Assembly (NCBI RefSeq): GCF_001544835.2 | Contig: NZ_FCNX02000019.1 | Location: 62,001-126,000, forward strand | Source: Caballeronia fortuita | Lineage (GTDB): Bacteria > Pseudomonadota > Gammaproteobacteria > Burkholderiales > Burkholderiaceae | Length of the DNA: 64,000 nt | Direction of reading: 5' to 3' | Shown here: positions 33,888 to 41,558 of the stretch, piece by piece | Numbering within the stretch: the first letter of the stretch is position 1 | Layout: every line of letters begins with the position of its first letter | Translations under genes and position numbers: made by a program | Notes under the pieces: model-generated | The model's database searches: none | What the model was told of the DNA's origin: nothing | Seen by the model: the letters and a program-made list of their open reading frames with translations, nothing else

Positions 33888-35003
33888 AGCGGCCTTGAAT
33901 GCCTGAAGAGGATGCGCGAGAAAGAAGCGCACCATCTCGGCGCTGGCATCGGGTCCGGTGGAATCCGTATAACTGCCGTTGGGCGAACCGCCCGACCATG
34001 CATGCGGCGCGCCGTGGATCGTCCACCATTCGGCGGGTACGCCTTGCGCGGATTTCATGCGTCGCACCGTATGCCGGCGTGCTCCGCGATCGGCCGATGA
34101 AACCTCTTCGCGCGCGGTGGCATCGATCGTAAATCCGCGCATGAGTTCGATCGCGTTGCCGTGATGCACGGTCGCGTCGGCATCGCCGTGGAACACGATC
34201 AGCGGGCAGCGCGGCTCGGACACGGCGGCTTTCGCGTTCTTGCCGCCGCGCATCGCCGCGAGCGCGGACGGCAGGTCGCGTGCGCATCCAGCAGGCAGGC
34301 CCGAGTGGACCCCCGCCGCAGCATAGAGATCGGGATAACGCTGTGCCATGATCGCCGCCATCGCGCCGCCCGCCGATAGTCCCGCGACATACACGCGCTT
34401 CGGATCGACATTGTGCTGCGCCATGATTTCGCGCGTGATGCCCGCGATCAGCGACGGCTCGCCGTGATCGCGTTGCTGATCGGTCGGCTTGAACCAGTTC
34501 CAGCATTTCGACGTGTTCGCGGCCTGCGGCTGTATCGGGTACGCGACCATGAAGCCGTGCGTTTCGGCGAGCGCGTTCATCCGCGTGCCTGCGGCGAAGT
34601 CATCGGCGTCCTGCGTGCAGCCGTGCAGCATGACGATGAGCGGTACCGGCTCGTTGCCGTATGCGCTCGGCACGTAGAGCTTGTAGCTGCGCTGCCCGGC
34701 GGCATTCGCGAAGCGGCGCGTGCTGAAGTGTCCGCGATCCTGCACATCGGCGTCGGCGTGCGCATGATGTGCGTGATTGGCGTGATTGGCGTGATTGGCG
34801 TGATTGACGTCGCGCCGGAAGCGGAACACATCGGTGAAATGGGTGCGTGCCTGATCGATGTTTTCATGCCGCGCGGGCGCTGCGTTCGCCTGTTCGCCAC
34901 GCATGGCGCGTTTCACGATCTCCGTCGCCGCGGCGGAGTCGTGGTTGCGAAAGAGCGCGAACGCTTCTTTCATCGAATCGAGAAAACCTTCGTTGAGTTT
35001 CAT
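33882..35003 (-). CDS. PHB depolymerase family esterase (LpqC-type) with His-rich repeat
   Basis: A 373-residue alpha/beta hydrolase of the Esterase_PHB family. The catalytic domain begins at SYKLYVPSAYGNEPVPLIVMLHGCTQDADDFA. AGLSAGGAMAA holds the nucleophile serine, and the late IHGAPHAWSGG holds the active histidine. The N-terminal part, about residues 1-105, is helical and contains an NHA-type His-rich repeat (residues about 67-82) encoded by tandem nine-base units. No signal peptide is seen, so it may act on intracellular polyhydroxybutyrate granules or short acyl esters, as proposed for related proteins; that is inference. It lies 31 bases after the CopG-type regulator stop on the same strand and is probably in one operon with it. 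Confidence 0.85.
   Translation of the reverse strand: MKLNEGFLDSMKEAFALFRNHDSAAATEIVKRAMRGEQANAAPARHENIDQARTHFTDVFRFRRDVNHANHANHANHAHHAHADADVQDRGHFSTRRFANAAGQRSYKLYVPSAYGNEPVPLIVMLHGCTQDADDFAAGTRMNALAETHGFMVAYPIQPQAANTSKCWNWFKPTDQQRDHGEPSLIAGITREIMAQHNVDPKRVYVAGLSAGGAMAAIMAQRYPDLYAAAGVHSGLPAGCARDLPSALAAMRGGKNAKAAVSEPRCPLIVFHGDADATVHHGNAIELMRGFTIDATAREEVSSADRGARRHTVRRMKSAQGVPAEWWTIHGAPHAWSGGSPNGSYTDSTGPDASAEMVRFFLAHPLQAFKAAS
34773..34808. repeat. Tandem nine-base coding repeat
   Basis: Four head-to-tail copies of GTGATTGGC on the plus strand, the last with one change (GTGATTGAC). On the minus strand they encode the Asn-His-Ala repeats in the esterase gene, plus less perfect flanking units. 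Whole-codon units mean copy-number change would keep the frame. Confidence 0.8.
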
Positions 35004-35034
35004 GTTGTCCGTTATCGGGTATAGGGTTGGGTTG

Positions 35035-35451
35035 CTAGCGGATGCGATCCGCGAGCGCGGCCTTCACTGCCGCTGATGCATGAAGCGCGCCGCGCACGAG
35101 GATCGAGTCGATCGTCGCCAGCGCGAGTTCGGGCGATACGTCAGAGGCGATGCTGGCCAGTCCCAGCACCTGAATCTTGAGCCGCTGATTCGCCGCACGC
35201 GTCGCTTCGAGATCCTGCTTCGAAAAATACTGGAGGCCGAGCACGAGCTGACGCCGCGTCACGGTTTCCTTCACGACCGGCGCGTGTATCGACAACTGAT
35301 TGCGGATCGCCGTGCGGATGAGGTCCGTGCGGTTCGAGTAAAAGCCTTCCTCGACGAGCAGATCGATCTGGCCGAGATCGACCGGGCCGAGGTTGATCGT
35401 GATTTTCTCGGTCTCGCCGCCGCGTGGCTTCTCCATCGATTCTTTCGTCAT
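35035..35451 (-). CDS. CopG/RHH-type transcriptional regulator
   Basis: A 138-residue regulator. The ribbon-helix-helix domain is at about residues 16-60: strand EKITINLGPVDLGQIDLLVEEG, then YSNRTDLIRTAIRNQL. The C-terminal half (LQYFSKQDLEATRAANQRLKIQVLGLASI) is helical and may be an effector or oligomer domain. I choose the ATG at 35451, with AAGGAAG before it. An ATG at 35478 lies inside the operator palindrome and only about five bases from the predicted transcription start. The esterase gene follows on the same strand. A perfect 18-base palindrome over its promoter strongly suggests autoregulation. Confidence 0.82.
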   Translation of the reverse strand: MTKESMEKPRGGETEKITINLGPVDLGQIDLLVEEGFYSNRTDLIRTAIRNQLSIHAPVVKETVTRRQLVLGLQYFSKQDLEATRAANQRLKIQVLGLASIASDVSPELALATIDSILVRGALHASAAVKAALADRIR

Positions 35452-35473
35452 ATCTTCCTTTAGCCATCTGTTC

Positions 35474-35491
35474 ACCATCCATATGGATGGT
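35474..35491. promoter_or_regulatory. Operator palindrome of the CopG-type regulator
   Basis: ACCATCCATATGGATGGT, a perfect 18-base palindrome. It overlaps the last two bases of the -10 element and the predicted transcription start on the minus strand. Ribbon-helix-helix proteins bind such short symmetric sites as dimers of dimers, so this is the expected autoregulatory operator. Confidence 0.72.
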
Positions 35492-35518
35492 TATAGCCCG
35501 ATTTCAAGAGAGCGTCAA
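35490..35518 (-). promoter_or_regulatory. Sigma-70 promoter of the CopG regulator/esterase operon
   Basis: On the minus strand, TTGACG at 35518-35513 and TATAAC at 35495-35490, separated by exactly 17 bases. Each hexamer has five of six consensus bases. The 18-base palindrome begins within the -10 element. Confidence 0.7.
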
Positions 35519-35628
35519 CGCAAAAAGTCGAAGTTGCAGGAATCGCAAACACGTAGCACAGTGCTCGATACATGACGCAGCATCGACGAATCAAATCGCG
35601 ACATCGCGCCCGCGCAACGGAGGACACC

Positions 35629-35871
35629 GTGGATACGGCGAGCAATGAGCGTTTGCAGTCGATCGCCATCGAGATCCAGATCGAGGATTGTCATCGCATG
35701 ATCGAGCGACAGTGCGAGCGTCTCGCGCGGCAGCTCGAACGGGGACAGGATCCGAAGGAATCGACGTTCGTGCTGTATTGCCTTCAGCAAAGCCTGATCG
35801 CGCTCTCGAATTCGAAGCTCTACAGCGAATGGGACGCGAAATGCGTTCCCCGCCGCAAACAAAGCCAATGA
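35629..35871 (+). CDS. Hypothetical protein, 80 residues, coiled-coil-like
   Basis: An unrecognised 80-residue protein, largely helical and charged (SIAIEIQIEDCHRMIERQCERLARQLERG), then a segment with Cys and Tyr (FVLYCLQQSLIALSNSKLY). GGAGG lies five bases before the GTG at 35629, which I take as the start; an ATG 57 bases upstream has no such site and adds a very basic leader. Its stop overlaps the ATG of the DUF3253 gene (ATGA, 35868-35871), so the two are translationally coupled. No signal peptide. Function unknown. Confidence 0.65.
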   Translation: MDTASNERLQSIAIEIQIEDCHRMIERQCERLARQLERGQDPKESTFVLYCLQQSLIALSNSKLYSEWDAKCVPRRKQSQ

Positions 35872-36137
35872 ACACACCGGATAGCGAAGTCGAACGCAGC
35901 ATGCTGACATTGCTCAAGCGGCGCGCGCCTGAATCGTCGATATGTCCGTCGGAAGTCGCGCGCGACCTCGCTTCCGACGAATCCACATGGCGCGCGCTGA
36001 TGCCTCTCGTGAGAGAAGTGGCGGCTCGGCTTGCGCGCGACGGCGCCGTGTCGATTACGCAGGGCGGCGTCGCATTGAACCCGGACGCGATCGGCCGCGG
36101 TCCCATCCGCCTGATCCGCGGACCGAAATTCGAGTGA
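35868..36137 (+). CDS. DUF3253 domain protein
   Basis: An 89-residue protein of the DUF3253 family, a small winged-helix-like fold. The marks are EVERSMLTLLKRRAPESSICPSEVARDL, then WRALMPLVREVAARLARDGAVSITQGG and the ending GPIRLIRGP. The S-E-V-A-R and W-R-x-L-M signatures are invariant in the family. Function is unknown; the fold resembles small DNA-binding proteins. It is co-translated with the preceding 80-residue protein. The DeoR gene starts 100 bases downstream but has its own promoter, so it is a separate unit. Confidence 0.82.
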   Translation: MNTPDSEVERSMLTLLKRRAPESSICPSEVARDLASDESTWRALMPLVREVAARLARDGAVSITQGGVALNPDAIGRGPIRLIRGPKFE

Positions 36138-36173
36138 TGAAAGCCGAGAGGGAAAACCCCGAGCAGAATCGCT

Positions 36174-36202
36174 TTGACCGTCTTTCGAATCGAAACTAGA
36201 CT
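36174..36202 (+). promoter_or_regulatory. Promoter of the DeoR/kinase/GatZ unit with operator in spacer
   Basis: TTGACC at 36174-36179, a 17-base spacer, and TAGACT at 36197-36202. The palindrome TTTCGA-A-TCGAAA at 36183-36195 fills the spacer. Of the 32 bases starting at GCTTTG, 26 or more match the promoter before the importer genes at 39420-39451. Confidence 0.68.
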
Positions 36203-36237
36203 CTTCCGTAACGAAAGTTTCTGCGGAAACGGGCCGA

Positions 36238-37047
36238 ATGCTCACCAACAAGAGTTCATTGAAGCGGCGCCTTCAGATCGTCGAACTCGTTCGCAAGCGC
36301 GGCGAAGTTTCCGTCGATGAACTCAGTCAGGCGTTCGATGTTTCGAGCGTGACCATCCGCAGCGATCTGACGTATCTGGAACAGCAGCGTTATCTGTTGC
36401 GCTCCTTCGGCAAGGCCCGTTATCTCGCGCAGAAACCCGGCGACGACATTCTCGTGCCCGCATCCGATGGCGCCACGCGCAAGGCCTCGGAGATGGTGCT
36501 CGCGCGTTTCGCGGCCGAGCGCATCGGAGACAGCGAAGCCGTGATGCTTGGCGCGGGAGAGATCGCGCACAAGATGATCCCGTTCCTCGCGGATCGGGCG
36601 AATCTTTCCTTGCTGGTTCAGGACGTGGCCGTAGCCGCGACGATTCAACGCTTCCTGCATTGCGAAGTGCTGCTGACGGGCGGTCAACTGGAACATGGCT
36701 CGACCATCATGACCGGACCCGATGCCGAAGCCGCCGTCGCGCGTCGCTCGATCGATCTGTGCGTCTTGCAGGCGTGCGGCGTGGATCGCGAAGGCAACCT
36801 GCTCGCGATGGATTCGGCTCTCGCGCGCGTGGCGCAGGCGGCGCGGCGCGCGGCGAAGCGAACGATGGTTCTTGCTTTTCAGCCGGTGCTCGACGAACGC
36901 AGCGGCGAAGTGTTCGCGAGCGCGAAAGATATCGACACGCTTTTCATCGACGATGGCATCGATCCGCCGACGATGGAAACCGTGATGCGCAACGGACTCA
37001 GGCTGCACAGGCGGGACACCGGCATTCTGGAGTTTCGCGCAACCTGA
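36238..37047 (+). CDS. DeoR family transcriptional regulator
   Basis: A 269-residue DeoR/GlpR-type regulator. The helix-turn-helix spans about residues 8-58 (RLQIVELVRKRGEVSVDELSQAFDVSSVTIRSDL). The sugar-phosphate isomerase-like sensor domain follows, with LLTGGQLEHGSTIMTGPDAE and DTLFIDDGIDPPTME. DeoR regulators usually bind phosphorylated sugars and repress their own operons. Here the next gene is a sugar kinase, and the same palindrome lies before this gene and before the ABC importer genes. A phosphorylated ketohexose is the likely effector, by inference. Confidence 0.92.
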   Translation: MLTNKSSLKRRLQIVELVRKRGEVSVDELSQAFDVSSVTIRSDLTYLEQQRYLLRSFGKARYLAQKPGDDILVPASDGATRKASEMVLARFAAERIGDSEAVMLGAGEIAHKMIPFLADRANLSLLVQDVAVAATIQRFLHCEVLLTGGQLEHGSTIMTGPDAEAAVARRSIDLCVLQACGVDREGNLLAMDSALARVAQAARRAAKRTMVLAFQPVLDERSGEVFASAKDIDTLFIDDGIDPPTMETVMRNGLRLHRRDTGILEFRAT

Positions 37048-37094
37048 CGCGCGCGCGGCGTCCGGCGTCTCAGCTCATTTACATCGTTATCCTG

Positions 37095-38093
37095 ATGAAC
37101 ACTGTCATGGCCAAAACCGAAGCGAAACCGGTCGATCGTCCCGGCTGCATCCTGACGATGGGCGAAATTCTCGTCGAGATACTCGCGACCGAAATCGGGC
37201 AGTCGTTCCGGCGGCCGGGCACGTTGATCGGGCCATACGCGAGCGGTGCTCCGGCTATTTTCATCGATCAGGTCGCGAAATGCGGCAGCCCTTGCGCGAT
37301 CATCGGATGCGTCGGCGACGACGACTTCGGCGCGCTCAACGTCGAACGCCTGCGCGATGACGGCGTCGACGTGTCGGGCATCTCCGTCGTCAAGGCCGCC
37401 ACCACCGGCAGCGCGTTCGTCACGTATCGCAAGGACGGCGACAGGGATTTCATCTACAACATCGCCAACAGCGCATCGGGACATCTGTCGGTGAGCGAGA
37501 TACGCGAGCCGTTGCTGAAGAACTGCGGCCACTTCCATGTGATGGGCTCGTCGCTCTTTTCGTTTCGCATCATCGAGGCGATGAAGAAAGTGATTGAAAC
37601 CGTGAAGGCGAACGGCGGCACGGTCAGCTTCGACCCGAACATCCGCAAGGAGATGTTGCGCATTCCGGAGATGCGCGAGGCGCTCGATTTCATCCTCGAC
37701 TACACCGATGTGTTTCTGCCGAGCGGACACGAAGTCATGCTGCTCGCGAGCGCAAGCAACGAGCAGGCCGCGATCGAGGAACTGCTGGCCCGAGGCGTGC
37801 GCGAGGTCGTCGTGAAACGCGGCAAGGACGGTTGCAGCTATTACGACGGCAACGACGTGCGTCATCTGCCTGCGCTGCCCGTGTCCGAAGTCGATCCGAC
37901 GGGCGCCGGCGATTGCTTCGGCGGCACCTATATTGCCTGTCGCCAGCAGGGCATGTCCGTCGATCGTGCGTTGCAGTACGCCGTGGCCGCGGGGGCGCGC
38001 GCCGTCACGCATCGCGGGCCGATGGAAGGAACGGCCACGCTCGCCGAACTCGACGCGTTCATTCGGGAGAATGGCGAGGTGAGCCATGGCTGA
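37095..38093 (+). CDS. PfkB family ketohexose kinase (tagatose/fructose kinase type)
   Basis: A 332-residue ribokinase-fold kinase. ILTMGEILVEILATEIG begins the domain. GCVGDDDFG and GTVSFDPNIRKEM match hexose-binding regions, and DPTGAGDCFGGTY is the C-terminal signature with the catalytic Asp and anion hole. It phosphorylates a sugar, probably at C6. Its partner is a GatZ/KbaZ-type protein whose start overlaps its stop by eight bases, which favours D-tagatose as substrate; D-fructose or a related rare ketose is possible. Two in-frame ATGs (37095 and 37107) are possible starts; no strong ribosome site decides. Confidence 0.88.
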   Translation: MNTVMAKTEAKPVDRPGCILTMGEILVEILATEIGQSFRRPGTLIGPYASGAPAIFIDQVAKCGSPCAIIGCVGDDDFGALNVERLRDDGVDVSGISVVKAATTGSAFVTYRKDGDRDFIYNIANSASGHLSVSEIREPLLKNCGHFHVMGSSLFSFRIIEAMKKVIETVKANGGTVSFDPNIRKEMLRIPEMREALDFILDYTDVFLPSGHEVMLLASASNEQAAIEELLARGVREVVVKRGKDGCSYYDGNDVRHLPALPVSEVDPTGAGDCFGGTYIACRQQGMSVDRALQYAVAAGARAVTHRGPMEGTATLAELDAFIRENGEVSHG

Positions 38094-39369
38094 CATCGTC
38101 ACGCGGCTCACTGGCGACGCGCGGCTGGCGTCGAGGCTGAAGGGCATCTATTCGGTGTGCTCCGCACATCCGTGGGTCATCGAAGCGAGCCTGATGCAGG
38201 CGCGCGATGACGGCACGCCGTTGCTGATCGAATCGACCTCGAATCAGGTTGACCAGTACGGCGGCTACACCGGCATGACGCCCGCCGTCTTCGTGCGATT
38301 CGTGCGGGGCATCGCGGAGAAAGCCGGTTTTCCAGCACAGAGCCTGATTCTCGGCGGCGACCATCTCGGGCCGAACGCGTGGCGCGATCTTCCAGCCGAC
38401 GAAGCGATGCAACGCGCCGACGCGCTGATCGACGCCTACGCCGCAGCGGGATTCAGAAAGCTCCATCTCGACACGAGCATGCCATGCGCCGGCGACCCGC
38501 CGCGCCTCTCCGACGAAGTCGTCGCCGAACGCGCGGCGCGCCTGTGCGCGGTCGCGGAGAAAGCGGCCGGACGCGCGGGACTGCGTGAGAAGCCGGTCTA
38601 TATCGTCGGGACGGAAGTGCCGGTGCCGGGCGGCGCGTCGGAGGCGCTTGCCGGCGTCGAAGTGACGAAGCCGCGCGCGGCGCGCGAAACCGTCGCGGTG
38701 CATCGCGCGGCGTGGCACGCGCATGGACTGGACGCGGCGTGGGAGCGCGTCGTCGGGCTGGTGGTGCAGCCGGGCGTCGAATTCGACCACACGAAGGTCG
38801 TCGACTATGACGCGTCTTCGGCGGGCGAACTGTCGAAGGTGCTCGACGGCTTGCCGGGCATCGTCTTCGAAGCGCATTCGACGGACTATCAGAAACCGGA
38901 GGCGCTCGCGGCGCTGGTTCGCGACGGCTTCGCGATTCTGAAGGTCGGACCGGGCGCGACGTTCGCGTTGCGGGAAGCGCTTTATGCACTCGCGGATATC
39001 GAAGACGCGCTGATCGCACCGGATGCGCGCTCCGGTCTGCGCGCCGTCGTCGAACGTGTGATGCTCGAAAAACCCGATAAGTGGGAGAAGTACTACCACG
39101 GCAGCGAGGACGAGAAGAGGCTGCTGCGCATCTTCAGCTATAGCGACCGGATCCGCTATTACTGGGCCGATGCCGAAGTCGGCGACGCCACGCGCAAGCT
39201 CGTCGCCAATCTGGAGCGCGTTGTCATCAGCGAAAACCTCATCAGCCGATATCTTCCGTACCAGTACTGGCAATTGCGGCGCGGATCGATCGACGGCTCG
39301 CCGATGAGCCTGATCTTCAGCAAGGTCAGGGAGGTCATCGGCATGTATGCGGCTGCATGCGGAAGGTAA
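38086..39369 (+). CDS. GatZ/KbaZ family protein, probable D-tagatose-6-phosphate 4-epimerase
   Basis: A 427-residue TIM-barrel protein of the family named D-tagatose-bisphosphate aldolase non-catalytic subunit (GatZ/KbaZ). VCSAHPWVIEASLMQARDDGTPLLIESTSNQVDQ, ILGGDHLGPNAW and EVPVPGGA are family stretches; the His/Asp/Glu residues are those expected to bind metal. No catalytic subunit gene (gatY/kbaY) lies in the window. Homologues in Agrobacterium have been described as stand-alone D-tagatose-6-phosphate 4-epimerases, giving fructose 6-phosphate. The kinase gene right before it would supply tagatose 6-phosphate, so epimerase is the more likely role. Confidence 0.88.
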   Translation: MADIVTRLTGDARLASRLKGIYSVCSAHPWVIEASLMQARDDGTPLLIESTSNQVDQYGGYTGMTPAVFVRFVRGIAEKAGFPAQSLILGGDHLGPNAWRDLPADEAMQRADALIDAYAAAGFRKLHLDTSMPCAGDPPRLSDEVVAERAARLCAVAEKAAGRAGLREKPVYIVGTEVPVPGGASEALAGVEVTKPRAARETVAVHRAAWHAHGLDAAWERVVGLVVQPGVEFDHTKVVDYDASSAGELSKVLDGLPGIVFEAHSTDYQKPEALAALVRDGFAILKVGPGATFALREALYALADIEDALIAPDARSGLRAVVERVMLEKPDKWEKYYHGSEDEKRLLRIFSYSDRIRYYWADAEVGDATRKLVANLERVVISENLISRYLPYQYWQLRRGSIDGSPMSLIFSKVREVIGMYAAACGR

Positions 39370-39422
39370 ACGCCGGGCGCCCGATGTGCGGCTTTTGGCG
39401 CGCTGTGCAGGGAAAACCCGCT

Positions 39423-39451
39423 TTGTTGGACTTTCGACTCGAAACTAGAAT
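39423..39451 (+). promoter_or_regulatory. Promoter of the ABC importer genes with operator in spacer
   Basis: TTGTTG at 39423-39428, a 17-base spacer, and TAGAAT at 39446-39451. The palindrome TTTCGA-C-TCGAAA at 39432-39444 lies in the spacer, in the same place as in the DeoR promoter. It lies 61 bases before the permease ATG, in the 142-base gap after the GatZ-type gene. Confidence 0.65.
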
Positions 39452-39511
39452 TTTCACGGCAAAAGAGGCTTGCCCGCCCGATCGCGCGCGGGGGCTTACC
39501 GGAGGCGACAC

Positions 39512-40516
39512 ATGAGCAAGGCGACCGTGGTCAACGATAAACAGCCGAAGCCTCGCAAGGGGTTCGCGACGCAACTCATGCATTCACGTGAGACCGGTAT
39601 CATCGGCGCGCTCGTCATCATGGTCGTGCTGCTGTCGATCTTCGCGCCGGACTTCGCGAGCAAGGGCAATCTGCTCAACGACGCGCGCAATCTGTCGTTC
39701 ATCGGCATCGTGGTGCTCGGGCAGGCGGCGGTGATGATTACCGGCGGCATCGATCTTTCGGTCGGCAGCGTCTGGGGTCTTGCCGCGGTGGCGTCCGCCG
39801 CGATGATGCAGTCGGGCATCGGCGTCGTGCCCGCATGTGCGCTCACGCTGCTCATTTGCGCGGCCGTGGGATTCTTCAACGGCTTCTGCGTGACGAAGCT
39901 GCGCATGCTGCCCTTTGTGCCGACGCTCGCGACGATGAGCATCGCGCGCGCGCTCGCGCTCATCATCACGCGCGGCAAGGCCATCGACGGATTCCGTCCC
40001 GACGGCGACGCCTTCTTCGCGCTCGGCGGCGGCGACATTTTCGACCTGCCGGTTCCGTTCGTCATCTTCGTCGTGCTCGCGATCATCGCGGCGATCGTGC
40101 TCAAGCGCACGGTGTATGGCCGCCAGTTGTACGCGGTCGGCGGCAACGAGCGCGCGGCGACGTTGACGGGCCTGAACGTCGACCGGCTGAAGATGAGCGT
40201 CTACATCATGTCGTCCGTGCTGGCGGGTGTCGCGGGCATCATCGAAGTGAGTTATCTGTCTTCCGCGATTTCCAATCAGGGCCTGGGCAAGGAACTCAGC
40301 GTGATCGCGGCGGCGGTCATCGGCGGCACCGCGCTGTCCGGCGGCGAGGGCACGGTGATCGGCGTGTTCGTCGGGACCGTGATTCTGGAAGTGCTGCGCA
40401 ATGGTCTCGTGTTGCTTGGAACGGACGCTTATTGGCAAGGGGTGTTCGTCGGATCTGTCATCGTGCTTGCCGTCTTTATCGATCAACTCAGAAAAGGCGT
40501 CTGGCGACGTCGATGA
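39512..40516 (+). CDS. Sugar ABC transporter permease (RbsC type)
   Basis: A 334-residue inner-membrane permease of the ribose/xylose/AraH class. About eight to ten hydrophobic helices are visible. VVLGQAAVMITGGIDLSVGSVWGL and the cytoplasmic coupling segment GRQLYAVGGNERAATLTGLNVDRLK are class signatures, and GTALSGGEGTVIGVFVG follows. A short basic N-terminus precedes helix 1. GGAGG about six bases before the ATG at 39512 fixes the start. It is the first gene of the importer unit, in the order permease, binding protein, ATPase, unlike the more usual ATPase-first order. Confidence 0.93.
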   Translation: MSKATVVNDKQPKPRKGFATQLMHSRETGIIGALVIMVVLLSIFAPDFASKGNLLNDARNLSFIGIVVLGQAAVMITGGIDLSVGSVWGLAAVASAAMMQSGIGVVPACALTLLICAAVGFFNGFCVTKLRMLPFVPTLATMSIARALALIITRGKAIDGFRPDGDAFFALGGGDIFDLPVPFVIFVVLAIIAAIVLKRTVYGRQLYAVGGNERAATLTGLNVDRLKMSVYIMSSVLAGVAGIIEVSYLSSAISNQGLGKELSVIAAAVIGGTALSGGEGTVIGVFVGTVILEVLRNGLVLLGTDAYWQGVFVGSVIVLAVFIDQLRKGVWRRR

Positions 40517-40550
40517 GCAGTTGTAGCCATAACAATCCCTGGAGAAGACC

Positions 40551-41498
40551 ATGACACGCACCATGATCAGTGCAGTAGCCGCGACCGTTCTGCTCGGGCT
40601 CGGCATCACGCAGGCGCACGCCGCCGACAAGAAAGTGTTCGCCGTCGTGCCGAAGGCGCTCGGCGTCGCGTTCTACGCCGATGCGGAGAAAGGCTGCAAG
40701 GAGGAGGCCGCGAAACTCGGCGCGGAATGCCTCTTCACGGGCCCCGCGCAACTCGATGACGCCGAGCAGGGCCGCATCGTGCGCGATCTGATTACGAAGA
40801 AGGTCGCCGGCATCGCGATCGCGCCGAACAATGCGGACTCCATCGGCAACGTGATCAGCGCGGCGGTCGCGAAGAACATTCCGATCGTCACGTTCGATTC
40901 CGATGCGCCGAAGTCCAAGCGCGCCGCGTTCATCGGCACGAACAACGAAGCGGGCGGCGAAGCGGCGGGCGAAGCCTTCGCGAAGGCGCTGCCGAAGGGC
41001 GGCACGTATGCGATCCTGACCGGCGGTTTGTCGGCGGCGAACCTGAACGAACGGATCAAGGGCTTCAAGTCCAAGCTCAACGGCAACTTCAAGGAAGTCT
41101 CGGGATCGCCCTTCGCCTGCAACGACGATTCGAGCACGGGCGTGCAGCTGATCCAGGACATTCTCGCGAAGAACCCGAATCTCGACGGCATTTTCTTCGC
41201 GGGCGGCTGGCCGATGTTCGCGCCCGAAGCGTATATCCGCGCGGTCAAGAACAAGGCCGCCGACATCAAGTCCGGCAAGTTCGTGATCGTTTCGTTCGAT
41301 ACGCTGCCCTCGCAGATCAAGCTGCTGAAGGAAGGCTATGCGACGACGCTGATCGGCCAGCGGCCGCTTGCGATGGGCATTGAGTCGGTCAAGCAGCTCG
41401 ATGAACTGTCGAAGGGCGGGAAGATTCCGCCGGTCACGGACACGGGCGTGGACATCGTGAATTCGTCGAACGTCGACAAGTTCGTCGGCGGCAAGTAA
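40551..41498 (+). CDS. Periplasmic sugar-binding protein of ABC importer
   Basis: A 315-residue type-I periplasmic binding protein. The signal peptide ends at TQAHA (residues 1-24). The mature protein starts KKVFAVVPKALGVAFYADAEKGCKEEA, followed by GIAIAPNNADS and VTFDSDAPKSKRAAFIGTNN, the two sugar-binding hinge regions of the ribose/galactose-binding class. SYTDT-like hydrophobic contacts cannot be assigned to a particular sugar. It captures the sugar and delivers it to the RbsC-type permease. A stem-loop directly after the gene may protect its mRNA. Confidence 0.93.
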   Translation: MTRTMISAVAATVLLGLGITQAHAADKKVFAVVPKALGVAFYADAEKGCKEEAAKLGAECLFTGPAQLDDAEQGRIVRDLITKKVAGIAIAPNNADSIGNVISAAVAKNIPIVTFDSDAPKSKRAAFIGTNNEAGGEAAGEAFAKALPKGGTYAILTGGLSAANLNERIKGFKSKLNGNFKEVSGSPFACNDDSSTGVQLIQDILAKNPNLDGIFFAGGWPMFAPEAYIRAVKNKAADIKSGKFVIVSFDTLPSQIKLLKEGYATTLIGQRPLAMGIESVKQLDELSKGGKIPPVTDTGVDIVNSSNVDKFVGGK

Positions 41499-41507
41499 TC
41501 GAATCGT

Positions 41508-41534
41508 GCGGGATCCGGGCGCGCCCGGTCCCGC
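41508..41534 (+). terminator. Intercistronic stem-loop after the binding-protein gene
   Basis: GCGGGA-T-CCGGGC and GCCCGG-TCCCGC form a long stem with a single bulged T and a tiny loop, starting nine bases after the binding-protein stop. Only a weak pyrimidine stretch (CTTTCCTT) follows, so it is more likely an mRNA-stabilising or attenuating stem than a full terminator. Such stems are common between abundant binding-protein genes and the rest of their operon. Confidence 0.5.
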
Positions 41535-41558
41535 GCTTTCCTTGCGAAGAGCATCGTC

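Noticed and set aside
34741..34820. Possible CRISPR-like or satellite array
   Set aside because: Units are nine bases with no spacers and lie inside a coding region; a coding tandem repeat explains them.
39370..39422. Terminator after the GatZ-type gene
   Set aside because: A short GGGCGCCC palindrome and a later TTTT exist but are not arranged as a stem followed by a T-run.
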